The notes: generated from the letters alone by a model not told the origin. 64,000 nucleotides of DNA from Lyngbya sp. PCC 8106 (GCF_000169095.1 NZ_AAVU01000006.1:139150-203149), one strand, 5' to 3'; shown: positions 45,234 to 54,029, counted from the first letter of the stretch. Program-made: numbers and translations.

Positions 45234-46694
45234 ATGAAAATTATTGAAAATATTTTACAGTTTTTATCTAGAGTTTTTACACAACCCATTTTTCTGGGTG
45301 GAATTTCGATTTCTCTTAGCTCCATTTTTACGATTCTAGTTGCTTTTTTTGCGGTGGTTATAAGTTCTCGCTATCTGAGCAACTGGTTGAGAGATCATCT
45401 CTTGATTCGATTGGGTTTTCAGGAAGGAACTCGTGAAGCGATTGCTACAATTTTTCGCTATTTTACGATTACATTAGGGTTTATTATTATTCCCCAAGCT
45501 GCGGGTTTAGATTTAAGTTCGTTAGCTTTTTTAGCGGGAGGTTTAGGGATTGGGATTGGGTTTGGATTTCAAGGTTTAGCCCAAAATTTTGTGAGTGGTT
45601 TAATTTTAGTTTTTGAACAACCTATCCGAGTGGGTGATTATATTGAATTGGGAGATTTAGAAGGAACTATTCGTAAAATTTCGATTCGTTCTACTATTGT
45701 TCTAACGAATGATGGAATTTCGATTATTGTTCCTAATTCTGATTTAGTGAATAATCGGATTATTAACTGGAGTTATGAAAATATGAATAGTCGGATTCAT
45801 ATTCCGGTGCGCGTTGCTTATGGAAGCGATCCGGTATTAGTCACAGAAGCGATTTTAGCCGCAGCCCAGAAAGAATCTCGAATTTTGTCTTTTCCACCTC
45901 CGCAGGTTTGGTTGAGTAATTTTGGTGAAGATTCGATTAATTTTGAACTGCTGGTTTGGATTGATAAACCCCGCTTTAGATTACCGATTCAGAGTTCTTT
46001 AAATTTTATTATTCATCACGAGTTTTATTTTAAAAATATCCGCATTCCCGTCTCTCAGCGAGATTTATGGCTCAGGAATCCAGAAGATTTAAAATCAGTT
46101 TTTGAATCTATTAATTTTAATCGATCTAAGCAAGAAAATGAAAAATCTACTCGAATTAATCTGAGTAAAGAGCCAGTATATTCTCCACAAGACTTGTCTC
46201 TACGCGATTTGTTAAAAAAGGTAGTCTATTTTGAAAACTTCAGCAATTTGGAGATTTTGAGTTTAATTGAAAAAGGCTATCGCCAAACCTATTATAGTGA
46301 ACAGTTTATTTTCCATGAAGGTGATCCGGGAGATGCGTTTCATATTATTTTATCAGGTTCAGTTGAAATTATCGCTGAAAAAGCAAATAAACATATTCGA
46401 GATCTGTATGCAGGAGACTTTTTTGGAGAGTTGTCTTTATTGATGGGAATTCGTCGTTCAGCCGGAGTAAGAGCCAAAGAAAAAACAATTGTATTTGTGG
46501 TGAGTCGGAATATTTTTCAAAACTTTTTATCCAGTTATCCGCAATTGGCTAATCAAATTGCTGAAAAGTTGGCTGAACGTAAACAAGAATTTATTGAACG
46601 GAAAAAAGAGTTGGGTTTATCCGATGATGAAGATTTGGAAAATAATCCGTTGGTTTGGATTCGTAAACGGATGAAAACTTTATTTAATATTTAG
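45234..46694 (+). CDS. MscS-family channel with C-terminal cyclic-nucleotide-binding domain
   Basis: I favour the ATG at 45234 (MKIIENIL, 486 aa), though a GTG six codons upstream is possible. Several hydrophobic segments lead to the MscS pore helix (LAFLAGGLGIGIGFGFQGLAQNFVSG) and the beta domain (RVGDYIELGDLEGTIRKI, IIVPNSDLVNNRIINWS). Residues about 340-455 form a CNBD with FHEGDPGDAFHIILSGSVEI and FFGELSLLMGIRRSAGV. Channels with this fusion (bCNG type) are thought to respond to cyclic nucleotides and to have reduced or no mechanosensitivity. Confidence 0.92.
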   Translation: MKIIENILQFLSRVFTQPIFLGGISISLSSIFTILVAFFAVVISSRYLSNWLRDHLLIRLGFQEGTREAIATIFRYFTITLGFIIIPQAAGLDLSSLAFLAGGLGIGIGFGFQGLAQNFVSGLILVFEQPIRVGDYIELGDLEGTIRKISIRSTIVLTNDGISIIVPNSDLVNNRIINWSYENMNSRIHIPVRVAYGSDPVLVTEAILAAAQKESRILSFPPPQVWLSNFGEDSINFELLVWIDKPRFRLPIQSSLNFIIHHEFYFKNIRIPVSQRDLWLRNPEDLKSVFESINFNRSKQENEKSTRINLSKEPVYSPQDLSLRDLLKKVVYFENFSNLEILSLIEKGYRQTYYSEQFIFHEGDPGDAFHIILSGSVEIIAEKANKHIRDLYAGDFFGELSLLMGIRRSAGVRAKEKTIVFVVSRNIFQNFLSSYPQLANQIAEKLAERKQEFIERKKELGLSDDEDLENNPLVWIRKRMKTLFNI

Positions 46695-46710
46695 ATTGAA
46701 ATTTATAATT

Positions 46711-46944
46711 TTAGCGAATATATTTTTCTAAACTTGGAATTTTCAAGCCTAATAAGAGGGTGATGAAGATGAGTAGCACAAACCAAGGGGTAAAGCTTAA
46801 GGCGCATAATAAACTTAACAAGGCGATTCCTCTGGTGAACACACAGACGATTTCTTCACCGCTATCGAAACTAATCCATGTTGCAGCACTGGCAACGGTT
46901 AGAGACAAGAATAATGGAAAGAGTGAGACGGTTAGAGATTCCAT
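46711..46944 (-). CDS. Small membrane protein, unknown (77 aa)
   Basis: From the ATG at 46944 the 77-aa protein starts MESLTVSLFPLFLSL and has two to three hydrophobic helices around a short acidic loop (SFDSGEEIVCVFTRG). The end is SLEKYIR. The composition is that of a real membrane protein. A TTG start 15 codons earlier is the alternative, and neither has a good ribosome site. It converges on the MscS-type channel gene with a 16-bp gap. I cannot name a family. Confidence 0.6.
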   Translation of the reverse strand: MESLTVSLFPLFLSLTVASAATWISFDSGEEIVCVFTRGIALLSLLCALSFTPWFVLLIFITLLLGLKIPSLEKYIR

Positions 46945-47317
46945 AACAAAGACGGTTTTTTGATCGACAATTTCATTGAGCTTAAACAAACTTGCAAAGT
47001 GCAGCGAGAAAGGTTATGCTAATTTCTAAATTGTTTGAATAATTGATCGCGATCGCAATTGTTGAGGAAAGGTTGAATTGGTCTTCGTTAAGGACTTTCA
47101 CCGCGATCACTCGGATTGTAGCTGATCGGTTAAGATCGGACAAGTCTTCAACTGTCACAGTGATGAGTAGAGGTTCGTTCCTGGTTGCTCTCTCGACTGT
47201 AGAACTTGTGAATCATCTCTTGAGCTATTCTTCGTAGATTTTGAGATTAATATAGGTTTATTTGATCTGTAAAGTTGGATTTATAGAGTTAGCTTTTATC
47301 TACTGTCAAAAAAGCTG
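46945..47317. other. Intergenic region upstream of pst, no gene accepted
   Basis: Open frames on both strands cover 47000-47237, but they start at non-ATG codons, lack ribosome sites and match no family known to me. The region may hold a decayed gene or only the leader of the divergent small gene. Confidence 0.4.
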
Positions 47318-47378
47318 CTTGAATAAAGTTTAACCAAAATTTAAACAAAACTTAAATTAGAAATAGCAATTGTATCTT
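47318..47378 (+). promoter_or_regulatory. Pho box upstream of pstSCAB
   Basis: Four 7-bp repeats with an 11-bp period are visible: CTTGAAT (47318), TTTAACC (47329), TTTAAAC (47340) and CTTAAAT (47351), with A-rich 4-bp spacers. A TATCTT at 47373 can serve as -10. The layout matches the box at 13513 and the SphR sites known from cyanobacteria. Confidence 0.75.
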
Positions 47379-47484
47379 AACCTGATAACTGTTCATCGTA
47401 AATTCCTAGTATTTTGATGACTAAGGATTAGGAATTAAGTAGACAGACCTTTGTTCTAAATTTACCTTCATCCTACAGAGAGTT

Positions 47485-48426
47485 ATGCAATTAAAAAATA
47501 TGCAGTTTAAACAAAATCGTTGGACATTGGCTGGTACTTTGACTGCGATCGCAGCAACGGTTGCATTATCTATCCCTGCGGTACGTTCCCAAGGGACTCC
47601 CACGGTTAAAGTCGATGGTTCTAGTACCGTTTATCCGATTACTGAAGCCGTCGCCGAAGAATTTCAAAAAGCCAAACAAGGCGCAATGCGAGTGACTGTT
47701 GGTATTTCCGGAACAGGAGGTGGTTTCAAGAAGTTTTGTTCTGGACAAACTGATATTTCAAATGCTTCTCGTCCGATCAAAGATTCTGAAGCACAAGCTT
47801 GTAAAAGTGCAGGAATTAACTACATAGAACTTCCAGTTGCTTATGATGCGATTACTGTCGTTGTTCATCCCAGCAATCCACTCACAAGTATTAGCACTGC
47901 TGAACTCAAAAAAATGTGGGAACCGGCTGCTCAAGGTAAGATCATGAAGTGGAATCAGATTAATTCAGCTTGGCCGGATAAAGCCCTGAAATTGTATGGC
48001 CCGGGTGCTGATTCAGGAACATTTGATTACTTTACCGAAGAAATCAACGGTAAGTCCCAAGCAAGCCGCACTGACTATACTCCCAGTGAAGATGATAACG
48101 TTTTGGTACAGGGTGTTTCTCGTGATCAGGGTGCATTAGGATACTTTGGTTATGCTTACTATGAAAACAACAAAGGTAAGTTAAAATCACTGGCAATTAA
48201 TGGGGTTAAGCCTTCTTTAGACACAGTAAATAATGGCAGCTACAAACCCCTTTCTCGACCCATCTTTATTTACGTTAGCACTAATGCTCTTAAGCGGCCA
48301 GAGGTTAAAGCCTTTGTAGAATATTACCTACAAAATAGCGCTGAACTCTCGAAAGAAGTAGGTTATGTGCCTCTACCGAGCAATATGCAGCAACAAGCCC
48401 TCAGCCGTTTGCAAAGCCAGAATTAA
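47485..48426 (+). CDS. pstS: Phosphate ABC transporter substrate-binding protein PstS (SphX type)
   Basis: This 313-aa exported protein has a signal peptide (LAGTLTAIAATVALSIPAVRS) without a lipobox. Phosphate-binding motifs are KVDGSSTVYPITEAVAEEF, GISGTGGGFKKFC, DISNASRPIKDSE and GPGADSGTFDYFTE. It binds phosphate in the periplasm and hands it to PstCA. It lies behind a four-repeat Pho box. A structured 170-bp gap separates it from pstC, as is common where the binding protein is made in excess. A lipoprotein paralogue is encoded at 51819. Confidence 0.93.
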   Translation: MQLKNMQFKQNRWTLAGTLTAIAATVALSIPAVRSQGTPTVKVDGSSTVYPITEAVAEEFQKAKQGAMRVTVGISGTGGGFKKFCSGQTDISNASRPIKDSEAQACKSAGINYIELPVAYDAITVVVHPSNPLTSISTAELKKMWEPAAQGKIMKWNQINSAWPDKALKLYGPGADSGTFDYFTEEINGKSQASRTDYTPSEDDNVLVQGVSRDQGALGYFGYAYYENNKGKLKSLAINGVKPSLDTVNNGSYKPLSRPIFIYVSTNALKRPEVKAFVEYYLQNSAELSKEVGYVPLPSNMQQQALSRLQSQN

Positions 48427-48502
48427 AGTAATTCTGCTCAATAAGATTGACTGCCATCTGATTTGATTAATAACACGTTGATCAGGGTTATTATCACACC
48501 GG

Positions 48503-48547
48503 AGGGATTGGGGAATGCTGTTGCTATAGCAAAACTCTCTAATCCCT
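48503..48547 (+). promoter_or_regulatory. Hairpin between pstS and pstC
   Basis: AGGGATT (48503-48509) pairs with AATCCCT (48541-48547), enclosing a perfect 12-bp palindrome TTGCTATAGCAA (48521-48532). There is no T-run, so this looks like a processing or stabilising structure that could keep pstS mRNA above pstCAB. Confidence 0.5.
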
Positions 48548-48597
48548 ATATTAGTCTTGGAAAGAACAGATTAAGTTTTTTAAAAATCAGCTAGCAC

Positions 48598-49530
48598 ATG
48601 ACCCAAAACCAACTGCAACTTTCAAAAAAGAGTAAACAATTGAGTCCGAAGCAAATTCGGAATTTACGAGAACAAGTCATTGAATTTATTTTGTTTCTTG
48701 CTGCCTTTTCTTCGGTAGCAACCACAATAGCAATTTTATATATTCTCATTGATGAATCTGTATTGTTTTTTCAGGAAGTTTCGATTGTAGAATTCCTCAC
48801 GGGTACTCAATGGACTCCTTTGTTTGCTGATGCTCATTATGGGATTTTACCCCTACTCTCAGGAACCCTTGTGACCTCAACGGTGGCGATGTTTGTGGCT
48901 ATTCCTTTAGGAACCATTGCGGCTATCTATTTAAGTGAATTCGCTCATTCTCAACTCCGCGAAATTGTTAAGCCGTGGCTAGAAGTTTTAGCCGCCATTC
49001 CAACTGTTGTTTATGGCTATTTTGCCCTACTTGTTGTTACACCTATTCTCCAATCTATTTTTCCGATGCTTCCCGGCTTTAATATGTTAAGTGCGGGTTT
49101 AGTCATGGGATTAATGATTATTCCGTTTGTGAGTTCAATTAGTGAAGATGCGATGCGTTCTGTTCCGGTTGGACTACGAGAAGGGTCTTATGCGATGGGT
49201 GCAACTCGTCTACAAACAGCCTTAAAAGTTGTATTTCCATCTGCCATTTCTGGTATCAGTGCCGCTTATATTCTGGCAGTTTCTCGTGCAGTTGGTGAAA
49301 CAATGATTGTCGCAGTTGCAGCCGGATTACAACCACAACTCACCTGGAATCCTTTCGATCAAGCCGCTACAATTAGCTCCTATATTGTGCAGGTGAGTTT
49401 GGGAGATATTCCTCATGGTACTCTAGAATATCATACCATTTTTGCGGCTGGATTAACGCTTGTTTTAATGACACTAATTTTAAACGTTATTGGTCATTTT
49501 TTAGCAAAACGTTATCGAGAAATTTATTAA
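48598..49530 (+). CDS. pstC: Phosphate ABC transporter permease PstC
   Basis: This 310-aa protein has six main transmembrane segments. The permease coupling region is EDAMRSVPVGLREGSYAMGATRLQT, followed by AVSRAVGETMIVAVAAG. GTLVTSTVAMFVAIPLGTIAAIYLSEFA lies in the first half, as in other PstC proteins. It forms the membrane channel with PstA. It is the second gene of pstSCAB. The pstA start is 11 bp beyond its stop. Confidence 0.94.
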   Translation: MTQNQLQLSKKSKQLSPKQIRNLREQVIEFILFLAAFSSVATTIAILYILIDESVLFFQEVSIVEFLTGTQWTPLFADAHYGILPLLSGTLVTSTVAMFVAIPLGTIAAIYLSEFAHSQLREIVKPWLEVLAAIPTVVYGYFALLVVTPILQSIFPMLPGFNMLSAGLVMGLMIIPFVSSISEDAMRSVPVGLREGSYAMGATRLQTALKVVFPSAISGISAAYILAVSRAVGETMIVAVAAGLQPQLTWNPFDQAATISSYIVQVSLGDIPHGTLEYHTIFAAGLTLVLMTLILNVIGHFLAKRYREIY

Positions 49531-49541
49531 GTTTAAACCAG

Positions 49542-50465
49542 ATGGCTAACTCCAACCTTCAAGAAATTCGCAGCGAATTAAACCGTCGAAAAAAAATTGA
49601 TAAACTCTTTGCCATTGTTGGCTTTTTAGTGATTTTCTTTTCCATTTTGATTCTCGTTGGGTTAACCCTACAAATGGCAATTAGTGGGATTTCTCGAATT
49701 ACCCCTGATTTCTTTTTTAGTTTTCCCAGTCGTAAACCTGAACAAGCAGGCATTCTATCAGCTTGGGTAGGAACCACTTTAGTTATGCTTGTCACCGCAA
49801 TAATATCAGTTCCTCTAGGGGTTGCTTCGGGAATTTATCTCGAAGAATATAGCCGCAAAAACTGGATTGCAGATTTAATTGAAATTAACATTACCAATTT
49901 GGCGGGTGTTCCTTCAATTGTATACGGATTATTAGCCCTGGGTCTGTTTGTTTATATCCTCAATCTCGGAGAAAGTGTTCTCGCCGCAGGTTTAACATTA
50001 GCCTTGTTAATTCTACCCATTGTCATTGTCACCACTCGTGAAGCATTGCGAGCAATTCCGAATAGTTTGCGGGAAGCCGCTTATGCCTTGGGTGCGAGTA
50101 AATGGCAAATGATTTGGGATCATATTCTGCCCTATTCTGCCGGGAGTATTTTAACAGGTGTAATCATCGGTTTATCCCGAGCAATTGGCCAAACTGCTCC
50201 CGTAATTACCATTGGTGCATTAACATTTATTGCCTTTTTACCCGATGCTCCTTTTAAGGGTGAATTTCCCTTTATTTCTTTTGCTTGGTTAAAGGCACCT
50301 TTTACCGTTATGCCCATTCAAATGTTTAACTGGGTATCTCGCCCAGAAGCAGAATTTACTGTAAATGCGGCAGCAGCAGGTACGGTATTAATTATGATGA
50401 CGCTAACCATGAACGCCCTAGCCGTTTATTTGCGTTATCAGTTCCGTCGGGGTATCAAATGGTAA
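49542..50465 (+). CDS. pstA: Phosphate ABC transporter permease PstA
   Basis: This 307-aa membrane protein has six segments. Its family motifs are TTLVMLVTAIISVPLGVASGIYLEEYS, NITNLAGVPSIVYGLLALG, TREALRAIPNSLREAAYALGASKWQM and GLSRAIGQTAPVITIGA. It partners PstC. The ATP-binding gene follows after about 40 bp. Nothing in it departs from the family. Confidence 0.94.
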   Translation: MANSNLQEIRSELNRRKKIDKLFAIVGFLVIFFSILILVGLTLQMAISGISRITPDFFFSFPSRKPEQAGILSAWVGTTLVMLVTAIISVPLGVASGIYLEEYSRKNWIADLIEINITNLAGVPSIVYGLLALGLFVYILNLGESVLAAGLTLALLILPIVIVTTREALRAIPNSLREAAYALGASKWQMIWDHILPYSAGSILTGVIIGLSRAIGQTAPVITIGALTFIAFLPDAPFKGEFPFISFAWLKAPFTVMPIQMFNWVSRPEAEFTVNAAAAGTVLIMMTLTMNALAVYLRYQFRRGIKW

Positions 50466-50506
50466 AGTGATTAAGTTTATTTTGAAATTGTTTAAGTAGG
50501 TTGAAA

Positions 50507-51280
50507 ATGAAAGAATTAATTACCCTCAAGCCCAAAGCAGAAGCCCGTGATCTCAACTTTTATTATGGTTCGTTTCATGCAGTCAAAAATGTTAATCTCA
50601 CCGTTCCTGAACGACAAGTTACCGCTTTAATTGGGCCGTCTGGATGTGGGAAAACAACTCTGTTACGTTGTTTTAATCGAATGCACGATTTGTATCCGGG
50701 GAATCGCTACGAAGGTCAAATTTTCTTAGATGCAGATAATATTTTAGCTCGAGAAATTGACCCGATAGAAGTGCGAATGCGGGTGAGTATGGTATTCCAA
50801 AAGCCAAATCCTTTCCCCAAATCGATTTATGAAAATGTTGCCTATGGGTTACGGGTACGCGGTGAGAAAAAGCGCAGTTTAATTGATGAAAAAGTTGAAC
50901 AGGCACTCAAAGAAGCAGCCCTTTGGGATGAAGTCAAAGACCGTTTAAAAGACATGGCGTTAAATCTATCGGGCGGTCAACAACAACGCTTATGTATTGC
51001 CAGGGCATTAGTTGCAAATCCCGAAATGATTTTATTTGATGAACCGACTTCTGCCCTTGACCCCATCGCCACCGCTAGCATTGAAGAATTAATGAGTCAA
51101 TTGAAACAGCACGTTACTATTTTAATTGTGACTCACAGTATGCAGCAAGCAGCTCGATTTTCTGATTATACCGCGTTTATGTACTTAGGAGAAATGCTAG
51201 AATTTGGCACCACTTCAGAAGTATTTAGTAGCCCTTCTCACAGCCAAACAGAAAACTATCTACGTGGACGAATTGGTTAA
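50507..51280 (+). CDS. pstB: Phosphate ABC transporter ATP-binding protein PstB
   Basis: From the ATG at 50507 (preceded by AGG) the 257-aa protein shows Walker A GPSGCGKTTLLRCFNRMHD, signature LSGGQQQRLCIARAL and Walker B ILFDEPTSALDP, ending YLRGRIG. The RMHDLYPG segment is specific to PstB. A TTG two codons earlier is less likely. It powers phosphate uptake through PstCA. No phoU follows. The next gene is arsR, 80 bp downstream. Confidence 0.95.
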   Translation: MKELITLKPKAEARDLNFYYGSFHAVKNVNLTVPERQVTALIGPSGCGKTTLLRCFNRMHDLYPGNRYEGQIFLDADNILAREIDPIEVRMRVSMVFQKPNPFPKSIYENVAYGLRVRGEKKRSLIDEKVEQALKEAALWDEVKDRLKDMALNLSGGQQQRLCIARALVANPEMILFDEPTSALDPIATASIEELMSQLKQHVTILIVTHSMQQAARFSDYTAFMYLGEMLEFGTTSEVFSSPSHSQTENYLRGRIG

Positions 51281-51348
51281 AACTTAAACCCGTATCTTGC
51301 CACAACAGACAGAATGGGGCATCCTAGAGATAATGTCTCAGTGATGGT

Positions 51349-51364
51349 ATCAAAAAAAATTGAT
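51349..51364 (+). promoter_or_regulatory. ArsR box overlapping the arsR start codon
   Basis: ATCAA at 51349-51353 and TTGAT at 51360-51364 are separated by six A residues. This is the ATCAA-N6-TTGAT pattern I recall for cyanobacterial ArsR sites. It covers the first two bases of the arsR ATG, so autoregulation is likely. A GATAAT at 51329 may be the -10. Confidence 0.7.
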
Positions 51365-51683
51365 GAAAACAACCTCGACCGAATCATCAACTTTACTTGC
51401 TGCTGGATTTCACGCCCTGTCTGATTCCCTCAGAATGCAAATTATTGATGAGTTGCGAGAGGCGGAGTTGTGCGTGTGCGACCTCTGTAAAGAACTTGAC
51501 ATCGCCCAGTCCAAACTCTCGTTTCACCTGAAAATCCTCAAGAAAGCAGGTTTAGTCCAATCTCGGGCAGAAGGGCGGTGGATATACTATCGCCTTAACC
51601 TTGCCCAGTTCATCGCCCTAGAGGAGTATCTGTCGGAATTTCGCCGTTTTAGCCCAATTTGGCCCGCTCGCAAATGTGAGTAA
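51363..51683 (+). CDS. arsR: ArsR-family transcriptional repressor
   Basis: This 106-aa winged-helix protein carries the As(III) site ELCVCDLCKELD at the start of the DNA-binding helix and the recognition region QSKLSFHLKILKKAGLV, as in E. coli ArsR. The start is the ATG at 51363 rather than the TTG one codon earlier. There is no ribosome site, and an ArsR box covers the start codon, so the mRNA leader must be short. It is expected to repress itself and the operon behind it until arsenite binds the cysteines. Confidence 0.93.
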   Translation: MKTTSTESSTLLAAGFHALSDSLRMQIIDELREAELCVCDLCKELDIAQSKLSFHLKILKKAGLVQSRAEGRWIYYRLNLAQFIALEEYLSEFRRFSPIWPARKCE

Positions 51684-51752
51684 GTTGTTGACCCATCAAA
51701 ATTTTTACAGCTTTGAACGCTGCTTTTATATAAAATCTTTACCTAAGTTTAC

Positions 51753-51780
51753 TTGACTAATCAAACTTTTTTGATAAAGT
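51753..51780 (+). promoter_or_regulatory. ArsR-controlled promoter of the pstS-like/acr3 operon
   Basis: A -35 TTGACT (51753-51758) and a -10-like TAAAGT (51775-51780) have 16-bp spacing. The interval holds ATCAAA-CTTT-TTTGAT (51760-51775), a perfect 6-bp dyad fitting ATCAA-N6-TTGAT. A repressor bound there would block the polymerase directly. Confidence 0.75.
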
Positions 51781-51818
51781 ACAAGTATACCTTCAACTCC
51801 GCAAAGGAGGAGAAAGCG

Positions 51819-52850
51819 ATGAGTACAACTCCGACAAACTGGCTAAAAACCTTTAATGTAGCTAGTTTCGCTATTGGTACAACTGTCTTGTTGTCCGGTT
51901 GTGGTTCCAATCAAGCGCAGCAAAACGAACCGATAAAAATTGATGGTTCCAGTACCGTTTATCCGATTACCGAGAAAATTGTCGAACAGTTCAACTCAGA
52001 AAGCACAAAAAATGTTGATGTAACCGCAAACTTTTCCGGAACCGGAGGTGGTTTTCAAAAATTCTGTGCAGGCGAAACCGACATCAACAACGCCTCTCGC
52101 CCCATTTCTCGCAGTGAGATGGAAGTCTGCAAACAAAACAATATTGCTTATATCGAACTCCCAGTGGCTTTTGATGCCCTCAGCGTTGTTGTTCATCCCC
52201 AAAATACTTGGGCGTCTGACATCAGCGTTGAGGAGTTGAAGAAAATTTGGGAACCTGGGGCGCAAGGGAGAATTACAACATGGAATCAAGTGCGTCCGTC
52301 TTGGCCTAATAGACCGTTAGTATTGTACGGGCCAGGGACAGACTCAGGAACCTATGACTATTTTACAGAAGCAATTGTTGGTCAACCTGGTGCTTCTCGT
52401 AGTGATTTTACCGCCAGTGAAGATGATGAGATTTTAGCGCAGGGAGTGAGTAGAAATCCCAACGCTTTGGGTTATTTTGGTTATGCTTATTACAACAAAA
52501 ACCAAGACAAATTAAAACCCTTAGCGATTGATAATGGTACGGGTTCTGCGGTGATGCCTTCGGAAGAAAATGCCCGCCAAAATCAATACAGACCGTTAGC
52601 GCGACCCCTGTTTATTTATGTTAATGCTGTCTCCGCTAAAGACAACCCTTTGATGACGGATTTTATCGATTTTTATCTGAGAAATGCAGAGGGGGTTGTG
52701 AGTTCTGTCGGTTATATTCCCTTTGAAGAAGATGACTATGCTTTGCTGTTCCGCAACTTTCATAAAACCAAAGTAGGAACTGCTTTTGGAGGTGAATCTG
52801 AATTCACAATGACGATTGATGAAGTGTTGACTAAGTTTACAGAATGGTAG
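51819..52850 (+). CDS. PstS-like phosphate/arsenate-binding lipoprotein in the arsenic operon
   Basis: The ATG at 51819 has an AGGAGG ribosome site, giving 343 aa. The N-terminus has a lipoprotein signal (FAIGTTVLLSGCGSN, lipobox LSGC). The mature part follows PstS closely: KIDGSSTVYPITEKIVEQF, FSGTGGGFQKFCAGETDI, NASRPISRSEME and GPGTDSGTYDYFTEA. The C-terminus is about 25 residues longer than in the pstS at 47485. It lies between an ArsR-controlled promoter and acr3 (30 bp gap). No permease or ATPase is in this operon, so it would have to use the PstCAB encoded just upstream or act as a scavenger or sensor. The ligand preference is unknown. Confidence 0.88.
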   Translation: MSTTPTNWLKTFNVASFAIGTTVLLSGCGSNQAQQNEPIKIDGSSTVYPITEKIVEQFNSESTKNVDVTANFSGTGGGFQKFCAGETDINNASRPISRSEMEVCKQNNIAYIELPVAFDALSVVVHPQNTWASDISVEELKKIWEPGAQGRITTWNQVRPSWPNRPLVLYGPGTDSGTYDYFTEAIVGQPGASRSDFTASEDDEILAQGVSRNPNALGYFGYAYYNKNQDKLKPLAIDNGTGSAVMPSEENARQNQYRPLARPLFIYVNAVSAKDNPLMTDFIDFYLRNAEGVVSSVGYIPFEEDDYALLFRNFHKTKVGTAFGGESEFTMTIDEVLTKFTEW

Positions 52851-52880
52851 TCGATTTTGCTGTAATTTTGAGGAATTTCT

Positions 52881-54029
52881 ATGAGTTCTAATTCACCTCA
52901 AGTTAATGAATCTGCCGTACAAGCAGGCGGTCAACTGAGCGTTTTTGAAAAGTATCTCACCGTTTGGGTATTTTTGTGTATTTTAGGCGGAATTTTACTC
53001 GGAAGATTGTTTCCCGGTGTGGCGGTTGCCCTTGATTCGATGAGTGTTTATCAGGTGTCGATTCCGATTGCAATTTGCCTGTTTTTTATGATGTATCCCA
53101 TCATGGTAAAGATTGACTTTACCCAGGCTCGTCAAGCGGCAAAAGCACCCAAACCAGTCATCCTAACCTTAGTCGTTAACTGGCTAATCAAACCATTTAC
53201 AATGGTTGCCTTTTCACAGTTTTTTCTGGGGTATTTATTTCGGCCGTTATTAAGTACAACAGAGGTATTAAGAGGAACAGAAGTCACACTAGCTGACTCT
53301 TATATTGCCGGAACAATTTTACTCGGAATTGCCCCTTGTACGGCAATGGTTTTGATGTGGGGATATCTTTCTTATAGTAACCAAGGTCATACATTAGTGA
53401 TGGTGGCGATTAACTCCCTAGCCATGCTGTTTTTATATGCCCCTTTAGGACGTTGGTTGCTGTCTGCTAATGATTTAACTGTGCCTTGGGAAACGATTGT
53501 TTTATCAGTGTTAATCTATGTGGGATTACCATTAGCCGCAGGAATGTATAGTCGCTATTGGATTTTTAAACATAAAGGTAAAGCGTGGTTTGAACGCAAG
53601 TTTCTGAAGTATTTAAGCCCGATTGCGACTTCAGCTTTATTGATTACCTTAGTATTGTTGTTTGCCTTCAAGGGAGAATTGATTGTTGAAAATCCGCTGC
53701 ATATTTTGTTGATTGCAGTTCCTCTATTTATCCAAACTAACTTTATCTTTCTGATTGCTTACGTTGCTGGATTAAAGATGAATTTGTACTATGAAGATGC
53801 CGCACCCGCAGCGTTAATTGGGGCGAGTAATCATTTTGAAGTCGCCATTGCAACAGCCGTGACTTTATTTGGTTTAAATTCGGGTGCTGCATTAGCAACT
53901 GTTGTCGGCGTTTTAATTGAAGTTCCGGTAATGTTAATGTTGGTCGAAGTTTGCAAACGAACTGCTTCTTGGTTTCCCCGCGAACCAGAAAAAGCAACAT
54001 TACTTGATCCCCGTTGTTTGAAGTGTTAA
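52881..54029 (+). CDS. acr3: Arsenite efflux permease Acr3
   Basis: This 382-aa membrane protein has about ten transmembrane segments. The ACR3 core is GTILLGIAPCTAMVLMWGYLSYSNQGHTLVMVAINSLAML, whose cysteine in the fourth or fifth helix is needed for As(III) transport. PAALIGASNHFEVAIATAVTLFG lies near the end. GAGGAA precedes the ATG. It exports arsenite made by the reductase encoded downstream, driven by the membrane potential or proton gradient. Known from the family, not shown here. Confidence 0.94.
   Translation: MSSNSPQVNESAVQAGGQLSVFEKYLTVWVFLCILGGILLGRLFPGVAVALDSMSVYQVSIPIAICLFFMMYPIMVKIDFTQARQAAKAPKPVILTLVVNWLIKPFTMVAFSQFFLGYLFRPLLSTTEVLRGTEVTLADSYIAGTILLGIAPCTAMVLMWGYLSYSNQGHTLVMVAINSLAMLFLYAPLGRWLLSANDLTVPWETIVLSVLIYVGLPLAAGMYSRYWIFKHKGKAWFERKFLKYLSPIATSALLITLVLLFAFKGELIVENPLHILLIAVPLFIQTNFIFLIAYVAGLKMNLYYEDAAPAALIGASNHFEVAIATAVTLFGLNSGAALATVVGVLIEVPVMLMLVEVCKRTASWFPREPEKATLLDPRCLKC

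Noticed and set aside
47000..47237. Frames on both strands in front of the pst Pho box
   Set aside because: They start at non-ATG codons, lack ribosome sites and match no family known to me.
51736..51758. Pho-box-like CTTTACC/TTTACTT pair upstream of the arsenic-operon PstS gene
   Set aside because: Only two poor matches to the repeat are present and they overlap the -35. The ArsR box explains the region better.
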